Translations under genes and position numbers: made by a program
Notes under the pieces: model-generated
The model's input: the letters and a program-made list of their open reading frames with translations, nothing else
Told to the model about the DNA's origin: nothing
Databases searched by the model: none
Origin: Candidatus Daviesbacteria bacterium
GTDB lineage: Bacteria > Patescibacteriota > Microgenomatia > Daviesbacterales > UBA10151
Reading direction: 5' to 3'
NCBI GenBank assembly: GCA_016176335.1
Contig: JACOXI010000003.1
Coordinates: 70,920-113,103 of the forward strand
Length of the DNA stretch: 42,184 nucleotides
In this document: positions 1 through 8,695 of the stretch, one piece after another
Layout: each line of letters opens with the position of its first letter
Numbering within the stretch: position 1 is the stretch's first letter

Positions 1-102
1 ATTACAGCTGAAAGAAAAAAAGCTAAAGGAACAATTGTGATGCGCATCAGAAAATCTTATGCTGATAAAGCTTCAAAGTCAAATTCTCGCCAAAGTCTTT
101 TT

Positions 103-2376
103 TTATTGAATAGTCACAATCCCATATCTTCCACATTGATATTTTCCTGTAGCTGTACGAGAGATACTTCCAAGTGTTGGGTCTGGATTCATGCCTTCGT
201 ACTCAACTTTAACCTCTTTTTCCTTTGAATTCTCTATATCGGAACTGGAACAGCCTATCATCTGGAAAGCAACAGAATTCTCGGGTAATATAGAGATCGG
301 CTGGCTGTTTAGTTTCGTATAGCCTGCCCCCCATTGAAAGACCCACCAAGACCACACAGGATCGGATGTCAGCTGCTCAACTTTCTGGACTATAACTTGT
401 TGGTCTGTATTATTTTTAACATAGATCGTGCCGTCTACAGGAATATCAGGGCTACCCTGACCAGTACCTCCACCAGATCCTGGCGGCGGTGTTACAGCAG
501 GTGATGGGGTAGGAGAAGCAGAAGGAGATGGTTTTACAGAAGCAGCAGGTGATGGAGTTGGTGAAGCAGATGTACAACGTACACCAGTTAGACAAGTTGG
601 ATAGTCAGGATTCGAACAGCTATATATATTACCCTCGTTTATACCGGTACAAGTGAGATTACCCACAGTTTTGCGATCTGCATTAACACACGCTCCCTCT
701 ATTGGGCAACTCTGTTTAGCAAGAAGCCCCCCAGCTGGGCCAGATGGGGCGGGCGATGCTGAACCTACTCCAGTTCTGCAAGGACTGTTAGTTTCTGCCA
801 ACTCTCTACCGGTCTCCGGATCATCAATTGTCACCACCATCACATTCCTCTCATTTTCCTTACATCTACAGGTATAGCCTGTATCAACTCCATTATTTCC
901 GCTTGAATCATATTCCCAAGCACTACCACTTATACAACGTACATTTGAAGATCCTGCTAAACTATCTAATGGAGATCGAGGAGACGGCTGGGGACTTCTT
1001 GCTGGACCTTCCTGCCTTGCTGGAGTTGGTTGGGCAGTTGGCTGCGGTCTGACAATGCGGACCTTGATTGATTCTACAAAGTTGGTACCCTTATTGGAGA
1101 TGAATCCCACATAAACATTTTGGTCTTCCGTAGTATTGGCCAACCTCCAGCCTGCATAACCTTTGGTTAACAGCGCAGCAAAGGTATATCTGGAATCAGG
1201 GTTGTCTCCAGTTAAACTCATGCAGTGTTTGGCCGGATCTTCACTTCCCTCACACGCTCCGCCTTTTAGGACAAAGTCCCGAACAGCACTAATCCTAATT
1301 TCTTGAGTAGCCTCTACCACCTCTGGCTGAGCCTCACCCTTGGGAGCAGTAGGAATACGGACTGTAGAACCACTCTCAATAGTCCTGTCTGGAATTCGAG
1401 CAAAATCAGAACACTTGTTATCTGTCCGACAAACTTTGACGTAACCCCCTTTAATCAAACAGTCCACAGTCTTAACCGCGGTACACCCGGGTATGCGATC
1501 GCTGTTTACTTTAATAACACTTGAACTCCAGTTAACTTGATCTGTGGGAAAAGCAGTTTGTTGGCCACCAGGACTATAATACACGGTCCCACCAGAGCCA
1601 AAATCCTGACCTTGGATGCCGATAATATTATTTGCTCCCCAAGTTGCAGAACCGGTGATTTTGGGAGTTGAGGCATCGAAGGCACCTGTCTGGCCACCTG
1701 TTTGCCCACTGGTAGCACCACTTCCACCAGTGGCAGCTTGGCAACCTGTATAGCAGTATGGTGTGTTTCCAGAACACCCAGTGTATGTTCCCAAGTAAGT
1801 TGAACATTGCGTCCCATCAGATGCTTTCCCAGAACTGTCTGAACATTTAGTAGTTTGACCGCTAAATGAATTGGTTACACAAGTTGTTCCTGCTGGAGCA
1901 GAACTCGCCCCGCCCGGGGCAGCAGTGCCCGGACAAGAGTAACAATAGAGGGTGTTCCCTGAACAGCCTGTGTAGGATCCCAGATACGAACCGGAGCATT
2001 GAGTACCATCTGAAGCTTTACCAGAACTATCGGCACATTTGGTGGGTTGGTTGTTCCACGAACTGCCACATTGTCCTGATTGTTGGGCATAAGCTGCAGT
2101 AACCAGATTAGGCAGCCTGCCTTGAGGTTGGGAGGGTGACCAGACAGTGGGTTGATTAATATAAATGCGAATCTCCTGACTGGGCACCTCATACACCCCT
2201 CCATCTTTAGGAGACAATTGATTGCCTTTGTCATCAATCAACCAAACTTTTCCCCCGCCGGCTTTAGGCTTAAATATCTGCGGATGCTGCACTAAATAAA
2301 CGCCGGCTACTAACCCTAGCAAAAGTAAAATCAGAAGTCCTAGGTGGACAATGCCTTTTTGGGACTGCACTAACAT
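103..2376 (-). CDS. Secreted/membrane-anchored Cys-rich low-complexity surface protein (757 aa)
   Basis: Long ORF; N-terminal KGIVHLGLLILLLLGLVAGVYLV membrane anchor; two internal repeats (TKCxDSSGKASDGTQCS..YLGxYTGCSGNTxYCY); Pro/Ser/Thr-rich linkers. Confidence 0.8.
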   Translation of the reverse strand: MLVQSQKGIVHLGLLILLLLGLVAGVYLVQHPQIFKPKAGGGKVWLIDDKGNQLSPKDGGVYEVPSQEIRIYINQPTVWSPSQPQGRLPNLVTAAYAQQSGQCGSSWNNQPTKCADSSGKASDGTQCSGSYLGSYTGCSGNTLYCYSCPGTAAPGGASSAPAGTTCVTNSFSGQTTKCSDSSGKASDGTQCSTYLGTYTGCSGNTPYCYTGCQAATGGSGATSGQTGGQTGAFDASTPKITGSATWGANNIIGIQGQDFGSGGTVYYSPGGQQTAFPTDQVNWSSSVIKVNSDRIPGCTAVKTVDCLIKGGYVKVCRTDNKCSDFARIPDRTIESGSTVRIPTAPKGEAQPEVVEATQEIRISAVRDFVLKGGACEGSEDPAKHCMSLTGDNPDSRYTFAALLTKGYAGWRLANTTEDQNVYVGFISNKGTNFVESIKVRIVRPQPTAQPTPARQEGPARSPQPSPRSPLDSLAGSSNVRCISGSAWEYDSSGNNGVDTGYTCRCKENERNVMVVTIDDPETGRELAETNSPCRTGVGSASPAPSGPAGGLLAKQSCPIEGACVNADRKTVGNLTCTGINEGNIYSCSNPDYPTCLTGVRCTSASPTPSPAASVKPSPSASPTPSPAVTPPPGSGGGTGQGSPDIPVDGTIYVKNNTDQQVIVQKVEQLTSDPVWSWWVFQWGAGYTKLNSQPISILPENSVAFQMIGCSSSDIENSKEKEVKVEYEGMNPDPTLGSISRTATGKYQCGRYGIVTIQ

Positions 2377-2420
2377 CTTTTCCTGTCTATAACCAGATTA
2401 GGATATTTATGAAGAGTTTG

Positions 2421-4265
2421 TCAAGTTTTCTTTTTCCCCACAATTTTCTCAAATTCTTCTGCTTCCAAGGTTTCTTTTTCCAAAAGGGTCTTTGCCACTT
2501 GATCCAATTTTGCACGGTGCTTTTTCAGCAGTGTTTGGGCTGCTTTATAACAACCATCCATGATCCTTTTCACTTCCAAATCAATGGCATCATGCATCTT
2601 GGGAGAAACCTCCGATCCTTCTTCCATTCCCCGCCAAATCCCAAACAAGGGCCTGGGATGGGCATTAATAGGCCCAAGCAAGGACATACCATATTGAGTA
2701 ACCATTGATCTGGCAATGTTGGTGGCAACTTCAATATCAGATGCCGCACCTGTTGATATATCTTTGAAAATTAAATCCTCTGCAGCTTGTCCGCCCAAAG
2801 CGGCCGTGATCTGCTCCAGCAGGCGTGACCTGCTTTCGTTTGACCTATCCTCTGTCGGCGGAAATAAGGTATGCCCGCCTGACATACCTCTTGAGACAAT
2901 AGAGATCCTATGCACTGGATCAACATTTTTTAGAAAATGTCCCACTATAGCGTGGCCTGCCTCATGATAGGCTGCCAATTTCCTGTCTTTTTCAGACTGC
3001 ATTCTTTTTCGCTGGGGCCCTAATTTTTCTTTTGTGGCTGCCTCTTCCAAATCTTTATTATCTATGGCCGTTTTTCCCTCTCTGGCTGCCAAAATTGCCG
3101 CCTCATTTAACATATTTGCCAAATCAGCACCGGAAAACCCGACAGTTCTCCTGGCCAATTTTTCTGTTGAAACATCTTTGGTAAAAGGCTTACCTTTCAT
3201 ATGAAGTTCGATGATGGCTTTTCTTTCCACCAAATCAGGCAAACCCAAAACAACTCTTCTATCAAACCTGCCAGGTCTAATTAGCGCTGCATCCAAAAGA
3301 TCCGGCCTGTTAGTGGCGGCCAATACTATGACATGATCATTAGGAGTGAACCCATCCATCTCTACCAGAATCTGGTTTAGGGTCTGTTCTCTCTCATCAT
3401 GCCCACCTGAAAATCCCATGCCTCTTTGTCTGCCAATTGATTCAACCTCGTCAATAAAGATAATGGAAGGTGCAGCCTTTTTAGCTTGAGCAAACATATC
3501 ACGAACGCGACTTGCGCCCACCCCTACCAACATTTCCATAAATTCTGATCCGGCAATGGAATAAAAAGGGACTCCAGCTTCCCCGGCCACGGCCCGCGAC
3601 AATAGGGTTTTTCCTGTGCCGGCAGGTCCTACCATTAAAACTCCCTTGGGAATCCTGGCACCCAAAGCTTTAAATTTATCCGGGGTTTTTAAAAATTCCA
3701 CTACCTCGGATAGTTCTCTTTTGGCTTCCTCTGCCCCTGCCACATTGGCAAATTTTATTTGCGGGGCATCCTTGGTAAAGAGCCTGGCCCTGGATTGAGC
3801 AAAAGAAAAAATACCCTGAGCCCCTTCCCTGGCATTTCTGAAAAGCAAAAACATCAAACCAACCAGAAGCAGAATAGGCAAAATAGCAGATATTATGCCT
3901 ATCCAGGCTTGCTGTATGGATAAATCCCTAACCTCAATGGTGACAGATTTGGGATCCACACCTGAAGATTCAAGGATTTTGTAGATAGACTCACCTGCTT
4001 CCTTGCGGGAGATCAGCTTTTGATCCGCATCTTTGACCTCGGCAATAACTTTGTCACCTTCCAAAGAGATCTTTTGAATTTTTCCTTCTCTGGTTTGATT
4101 GATAATTTGTGAAATGGGGACCTCATTACCGGCAGTTTGGGGACCACCTGACACTTGATAGAAAAAGATTAAGGCTGCCAAAGCAATTAACACATATACC
4201 AGCAAACCCTTCACAACAGCCCAAATCCTTTTATTTACATTAATCTTTCTTTTACCGTTTGCCAT
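2421..4265 (-). CDS. ftsH: ATP-dependent zinc metalloprotease FtsH
   Basis: Walker [14 protein letters not shown] region [20 protein letters not shown], zinc motif [10 protein letters not shown]-terminal TM segments. Confidence 0.97.
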   Translation of the reverse strand: MANGKRKINVNKRIWAVVKGLLVYVLIALAALIFFYQVSGGPQTAGNEVPISQIINQTREGKIQKISLEGDKVIAEVKDADQKLISRKEAGESIYKILESSGVDPKSVTIEVRDLSIQQAWIGIISAILPILLLVGLMFLLFRNAREGAQGIFSFAQSRARLFTKDAPQIKFANVAGAEEAKRELSEVVEFLKTPDKFKALGARIPKGVLMVGPAGTGKTLLSRAVAGEAGVPFYSIAGSEFMEMLVGVGASRVRDMFAQAKKAAPSIIFIDEVESIGRQRGMGFSGGHDEREQTLNQILVEMDGFTPNDHVIVLAATNRPDLLDAALIRPGRFDRRVVLGLPDLVERKAIIELHMKGKPFTKDVSTEKLARRTVGFSGADLANMLNEAAILAAREGKTAIDNKDLEEAATKEKLGPQRKRMQSEKDRKLAAYHEAGHAIVGHFLKNVDPVHRISIVSRGMSGGHTLFPPTEDRSNESRSRLLEQITAALGGQAAEDLIFKDISTGAASDIEVATNIARSMVTQYGMSLLGPINAHPRPLFGIWRGMEEGSEVSPKMHDAIDLEVKRIMDGCYKAAQTLLKKHRAKLDQVAKTLLEKETLEAEEFEKIVGKKKT

Positions 4266-4387
4266 GGAGGAATATTAGCACAATTTAGCAGATTTTGGTA
4301 CCCGGCGGGACTTTTTAATGAAATCATCTTATAAGTTTTCCAAGTACCAAATTACAAGATTTCCAAACAATCATCAGACTCCAAATT

Positions 4388-4750
4388 CTAAAGAGACTTA
4401 TTTATCATAGAGGAAAATATCTTAATGAATTCTGTGGATTCCAAAAGTTTTGGGTCAATTTCTCCTTTTAAATCTGGATTATTATGCAGAATTAATTCTA
4501 ACCAATACCTTGTTTCTTTAGCTTCCTTTCTGCATATCCTAACTCTCATATAAAAATCTTTTTTACCAAGCGCTTCATTTGCCTCTCTATAATTCGCTCC
4601 AACTGAACCTGAAGATCTCACTACTTGACTAATTAATTCGAAGTTAACTGAATTTTTGGGGAGTTTTTTGACAAGATCAATTATTTTCTTAGCAAAGTTT
4701 AGTGTTCTGTCTTCAAGATCAAATTTTCTATCTATTTGATTATTGGGCAT
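4388..4750 (-). CDS. Four-helix-bundle protein, 23S rRNA intervening-sequence (S23/IVP) family, copy 1
   Basis: 120 aa; family-like pattern LISQVVRSSGSVGANYREANEALGKKDFYMRVRICRKEAKETRYWLELI. Confidence 0.9.
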   Translation of the reverse strand: MPNNQIDRKFDLEDRTLNFAKKIIDLVKKLPKNSVNFELISQVVRSSGSVGANYREANEALGKKDFYMRVRICRKEAKETRYWLELILHNNPDLKGEIDPKLLESTEFIKIFSSMINKSL

Positions 4751-4789
4751 TATTATTTGTTTGGTACTTGGTTCTTGGATACTTGGTAC

Positions 4790-5875
4790 TTATTGATTGA
4801 AATAATCCAACTTCATGGCTTTTGTAACTTCTTCTAGGGTTTTTTTGGCTTCAGACCTGGCTTTTTGGGTCCCTTCTTTTAGTATTCTATCTACGAGCTC
4901 CGGCTGTTTTTCATACTGCGCTCGTTTTTTTCTAATTGGATCCAGGAAATTATTTAAAATTTTAGTAAGGTACTTTTTTACCTCAATGTCTCCTACTTGG
5001 CCTTTTGTATATTGATCCTTGTAATTTGTAATTTGGGCTTTGTCATTTTCAGAACCAAAAGCATCCAAATAAATAAATACCGGGTTTCCTTCCACTGTCC
5101 CGGGATCTGTTGAATGAATTCTTTTTGGATCTGTGTACATACTCATGACTTTCTTCTCCACTTCATCAGGAGAATCTGTTAAAAAAATGGCATTCCCTAA
5201 AGATTTACCCATCTTTGATTGACCATCTGTACCCGGCAAAGTCGGCACCTCCCCTATTAAGGGTTCGGGCAACGGGAAAACTTGTCCATATAAATTATTA
5301 AACTTGATGGCAATATCCCGGGCAAATTCCACATGGGCTTTCTGATCCTTACCAACAGGCACCAGATTGGCCTTGGGCAAAAGGATGTCAGCTGCCATCA
5401 GTACAGGATAGCTGTACAAAGCAAAGGTGTCTTGCTCCCCTTGATCCAACTTCTCTTTTAAAGCCGGTTGCCTTTCCAATACTGCCCTGGGGGTGAGAAT
5501 CCCCAAAAAATAAGCCAGCTCGGTTGTTTCCGGCACTTGTGATTGCAGTACAAAAGTGGCTTTATTGGGATCTAAACCAACCGATAAATATCCCAGCATC
5601 AGACCGCGGATGTTTTGCCCCAGATCCCCGGTTTTATCAAAATGGGTAGTCAGAGCATGCAGATCCGCTATGAGGATATACGTCTCATATTCATCCTGTA
5701 ACTTGACTCGATTCTTGAGTGAACCAATATAATTTCCCAAATGGAAACTATCATAGGTGGGCCTATCCCCAGTGAGAATGCGTTTTCTGGCATTCTCACC
5801 CTGAGCTTGTCGAAGGGTCAAAATCCTTTTCATATTCTTCTTAAGTATTGTATTCCCTCCCAATTCCATACGCAA
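4790..5875 (-). CDS. trpS: Tryptophanyl-tRNA synthetase
   Basis: TGDRPTYDSFHLGNYIGSL (HIGH-like), KMGKS signature, full length; start probably at the internal Met (MKRIL). Confidence 0.95.
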   Translation of the reverse strand: MRMELGGNTILKKNMKRILTLRQAQGENARKRILTGDRPTYDSFHLGNYIGSLKNRVKLQDEYETYILIADLHALTTHFDKTGDLGQNIRGLMLGYLSVGLDPNKATFVLQSQVPETTELAYFLGILTPRAVLERQPALKEKLDQGEQDTFALYSYPVLMAADILLPKANLVPVGKDQKAHVEFARDIAIKFNNLYGQVFPLPEPLIGEVPTLPGTDGQSKMGKSLGNAIFLTDSPDEVEKKVMSMYTDPKRIHSTDPGTVEGNPVFIYLDAFGSENDKAQITNYKDQYTKGQVGDIEVKKYLTKILNNFLDPIRKKRAQYEKQPELVDRILKEGTQKARSEAKKTLEEVTKAMKLDYFNQ

Positions 5876-5898
5876 TAATGCTCTTATATTTTCAACTA

Positions 5899-6426
5899 TT
5901 ATCCGGCTATCGGCGCTCTAGGAAATGGTTCCAGACCACTGCTTTGAGCTTGAAACAAAATCTCTTGTCTTCTTTTCGCATCAGGCCGTCTTATAAAACT
6001 AAAACCTGATAAATCCAAGTCTACTTCAACTCCAATTAACAGTTGTCTTAATTCTAACACCCGAGCATAACCTGTTAAAATACTCTGCATCTTAAATCGT
6101 TCAGCATTCTCAGCATCGAATTCTCGATATTCCACTCGGCGATGCATCTCATATGCTATTTCCCTAATTCTACCTTTTAGATCATACGATCTATAATAGG
6201 CTCCAAAAATCCTATCATGCATGAATGTGAGACTGATGCCGAAGGTAGGACTTACTATATCATAGCAATTTTCCACACATCGCGACGGCATTACCTCCAC
6301 TCTAGCTACCCCATCCATTCTTGCGTGTTCTACAAACTCAGCAATAGTCATTCTATCAATTGCTTTAAATTGTTTAGCTATCGATCGAACTATCCCCCCT
6401 AAACCACTATTAACTATTTCTTTCAT
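5899..6426 (-). CDS. Hypothetical protein (about 175 aa)
   Basis: ORF called to 6468, but the ATG at 6426 is preceded by a perfect SD AAGGAGGTGAT, so the start is probably 6426. Confidence 0.7.
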   Translation of the reverse strand: MKEIVNSGLGGIVRSIAKQFKAIDRMTIAEFVEHARMDGVARVEVMPSRCVENCYDIVSPTFGISLTFMHDRIFGAYYRSYDLKGRIREIAYEMHRRVEYREFDAENAERFKMQSILTGYARVLELRQLLIGVEVDLDLSGFSFIRRPDAKRRQEILFQAQSSGLEPFPRAPIAG

Positions 6427-7150
6427 TTCTATCACCTCCTTGCATAATGTTGTTTTTGAATTGACCATAGTAAGTTTGGAGTAGTTTTTTTGCCAAGACT
6501 TCTACTGAATTGTAAACGGGTAATGTGTAATTTTTTGAGAAAACTAACGGCAATTCCGTACAACCGAGAATAATTGCCTCTGCTCCGCTTACCTTTAAAT
6601 TATCTGCGATTTTTTTGAGACACTCCCTGTCACTTGTTAATATCTTCCCTTTTATTACATTGCGTATAATTCTCGCCAGAATTGCTATTTGTCCACTGGA
6701 AGGTATTACTGTTGATATTCCATGTTTACTAAGGGCTATTTGATATAAACCATATTTTATGGTTAATGGAGTTCCCATAAGCCCCACTTTCTTAATACCG
6801 TCTCCAGAGACTTGCTTTACTGTCTCATCTATCATAGAGACAAAGGGGATCTTTGAAATCATCTGCAATTGTGGAAGTAAAATATGGGCAGTATTACAAG
6901 CAATTGATATACAAGAAGCATTCCTTATTAGCTTCACTCTTTGTTTTAGCATGTTTAATGCCTTATTGCGGCTTCTGTCGTTTGAAATAAAATCTGGCAC
7001 AGGAACTGAATATAGAACAATTTCCGGAAATTCGTCGTTGTTTTTAGCTCCGAATTGACTAATTGCTAAATCAATTAGCAATTTATACAAATAGACAGAC
7101 GCTTCAGGGCCCATTCCTCCTAGAATATAAAGTGCTTTTTTATGTTTCAT
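6410..7150 (-). CDS. Aspartate/glutamate racemase family protein, copy 1
   Basis: LGGMGPEASVYLYKLL; catalytic Cys motifs SIACNTAH and ILGCTELPL. Confidence 0.9.
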   Translation of the reverse strand: MKHKKALYILGGMGPEASVYLYKLLIDLAISQFGAKNNDEFPEIVLYSVPVPDFISNDRSRNKALNMLKQRVKLIRNASCISIACNTAHILLPQLQMISKIPFVSMIDETVKQVSGDGIKKVGLMGTPLTIKYGLYQIALSKHGISTVIPSSGQIAILARIIRNVIKGKILTSDRECLKKIADNLKVSGAEAIILGCTELPLVFSKNYTLPVYNSVEVLAKKLLQTYYGQFKNNIMQGGDRNERNS

Positions 7151-8244
7151 ATTCTATCCTCCAGGAATTGCTGTAAATCCCCTCTAATAGAGCTGAGCTT
7201 TTGAAGATAATCTAAATCATACTTGGCAGCTGCACCTATCTTATACGGATCCAACTTATCTGTCATACTCACGTCACCATCTGAAGCCATATAATAAGGA
7301 GGCACTTGATGTCTGGTAAAAAACTGGAATGTTAAGACTTCTCGATATCTTGCTGGTAAATATGGGTTAATTCCATGACGAAATCTATAAAAAAATCTCT
7401 CTTGTCGTCCTCCTATACTAACTATGGTTTTAGGATCTACCATAGTTGGCTGACCTTCCAAAATAGGGGCAAATGCTCCTGGTAAAGCAATGTCGTGCAC
7501 TAACAAATGCGCTGAACCATAATAAACACCTGTACCATTCCCATAAGCTTTGTTTGCCAAAGCGTGACGGGTTTGATCAGATATTACTTGATCTACTAAA
7601 GAAGATATTTCTGCCAGTTCGTCTCCTAATACGGTTCCTGCGCCTACTTGAGTGTCCCTCAACATTAATACATGGTTTTCTAATACTGGGAAAAAGGCCT
7701 CAATATAATGTCTAGCTAACTCTGCAAACTTAGTAGATTCTGCTGTTACCCGTTCAAAGTCAAGATGGTGATTGGCAGCAGCAGAAATATGATCTGCAAA
7801 AATCATCTGCAATTGAGGAACAGCTACTCCAACCTCTTTAAGGTACTCCATATATACTAAAGCTGGTAATAATCCACTCAAAGCTCGTAAAGGTAATTGA
7901 TTTGTACCTCCGTTTACTACTCTAATAACAGTTGGCGGGTCTTGAGGTTCTAATAATGCTGTTTGCATGGCAATCTTGGTAATATTGCCGAAATCCTCTC
8001 CTCCCATAGCTTCAATATATGCTGCGTTCCTTAAGTTTCTATTACCAGAAAAGAGCATGGCATCTAAAACTTTAGGAAATCTCACGTTTAACCTAGCGGC
8101 TTCGACTTCTACGCTTTGAGGTTCATAAGGATATGGAGGTAAAAAAGGAGCGAACTGCCGGAATTTTACTACCTTTCCGTCAAACTCTCCTCCTACTACA
8201 GGGATGGTATTATTATCTAAGGCTGCTCTAACTCTACCAAGCAC
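7147..8244 (-). CDS. Hypothetical protein of unknown family (365 aa), GTG start
   Basis: Long ORF overlapping the racemase start by 4 nt (coupled); no recognised motif; frame stays open upstream except for one TAG. Confidence 0.75.
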   Translation of the reverse strand: MLGRVRAALDNNTIPVVGGEFDGKVVKFRQFAPFLPPYPYEPQSVEVEAARLNVRFPKVLDAMLFSGNRNLRNAAYIEAMGGEDFGNITKIAMQTALLEPQDPPTVIRVVNGGTNQLPLRALSGLLPALVYMEYLKEVGVAVPQLQMIFADHISAAANHHLDFERVTAESTKFAELARHYIEAFFPVLENHVLMLRDTQVGAGTVLGDELAEISSLVDQVISDQTRHALANKAYGNGTGVYYGSAHLLVHDIALPGAFAPILEGQPTMVDPKTIVSIGGRQERFFYRFRHGINPYLPARYREVLTFQFFTRHQVPPYYMASDGDVSMTDKLDPYKIGAAAKYDLDYLQKLSSIRGDLQQFLEDRI

Positions 8245-8272
8245 ACCTTTTCCGTAATTAGAACCAAACTAG

Positions 8273-8301
8273 CCCCTGGTCCTCGCAAGAAGACCCAGAG
8301 G
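8273..8301 (-). promoter_or_regulatory. Strong RNA hairpin upstream of the 365-aa ORF
   Basis: Minus strand CCTCTGG(G)TCTTC-TTGC-GAGGACCAGGGG: about 12 bp with one bulge and two G.U pairs. Confidence 0.6.
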
Positions 8302-8356
8302 TCCGTTCGTTTGTATTTGTTCCACTTATTCTTTCCATATTTTTATTCTTTTTTAA

Positions 8357-8611
8357 TTAGACTGCTTTAAATCTCCCTTTTTGTAGCTCTTTTGAGCCAC
8401 GAGTTACCGTGGCAATACCTACTCTTAATTTTTCAGCAATTCGATGCTGAGGAAGACCTTTCTTAAGCATTTTAACAATACTTAATCTAGTTGGTATTTC
8501 TTCCAATTCTTTTGGAGTCAAAATCCCCAAAAGAAAATCCTCCATCTGATCTCTTGCTTTAATGGTTAGCAATAAATCAATTAGCTCATTTAATTGTTTA
8601 TTTCTAAGCAT
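8357..8611 (-). CDS. TrpR/YerC-YecD family transcriptional repressor
   Basis: 84 aa; LLLTIKARDQMEDFLLGILTPKELEEIPTRLSIVKMLKKGLPQHRIAEKLRVGIATVTRGSKEL matches the TrpR-like HTH pattern. Confidence 0.93.
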   Translation of the reverse strand: MLRNKQLNELIDLLLTIKARDQMEDFLLGILTPKELEEIPTRLSIVKMLKKGLPQHRIAEKLRVGIATVTRGSKELQKGRFKAV

Positions 8612-8621
8612 TAGATATACT

Positions 8622-8650
8622 ATTATACTAGTATGCTAGTACTTTGTCAA
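8622..8650 (-). promoter_or_regulatory. Consensus sigma70-type promoter of the trpR-like gene
   Basis: Minus strand TTGACA - 17 nt (AAGTACTAGCATACTAG) - TATAAT, ending about 10 nt before the ATG. Confidence 0.85.
8625..8642 (-). promoter_or_regulatory. TrpR-type operator overlapping the promoter
   Basis: GTACTAGCATACTAGTAT: 14/18 to the E. coli trp operator GTACTAGTTAACTAGTAC, with both CTAG half-sites at the same spacing. Confidence 0.75.
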
Positions 8651-8695
8651 GTATCATTTGAGGAGATACTTCGAGTTCCTGAAAGGTAAACCAAT

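Noticed and set aside
1506-2237. ORFs of 103 and 120 aa inside the 757-aa ORF
   Set aside because: Shadow frames of a low-complexity gene with no domain pattern.
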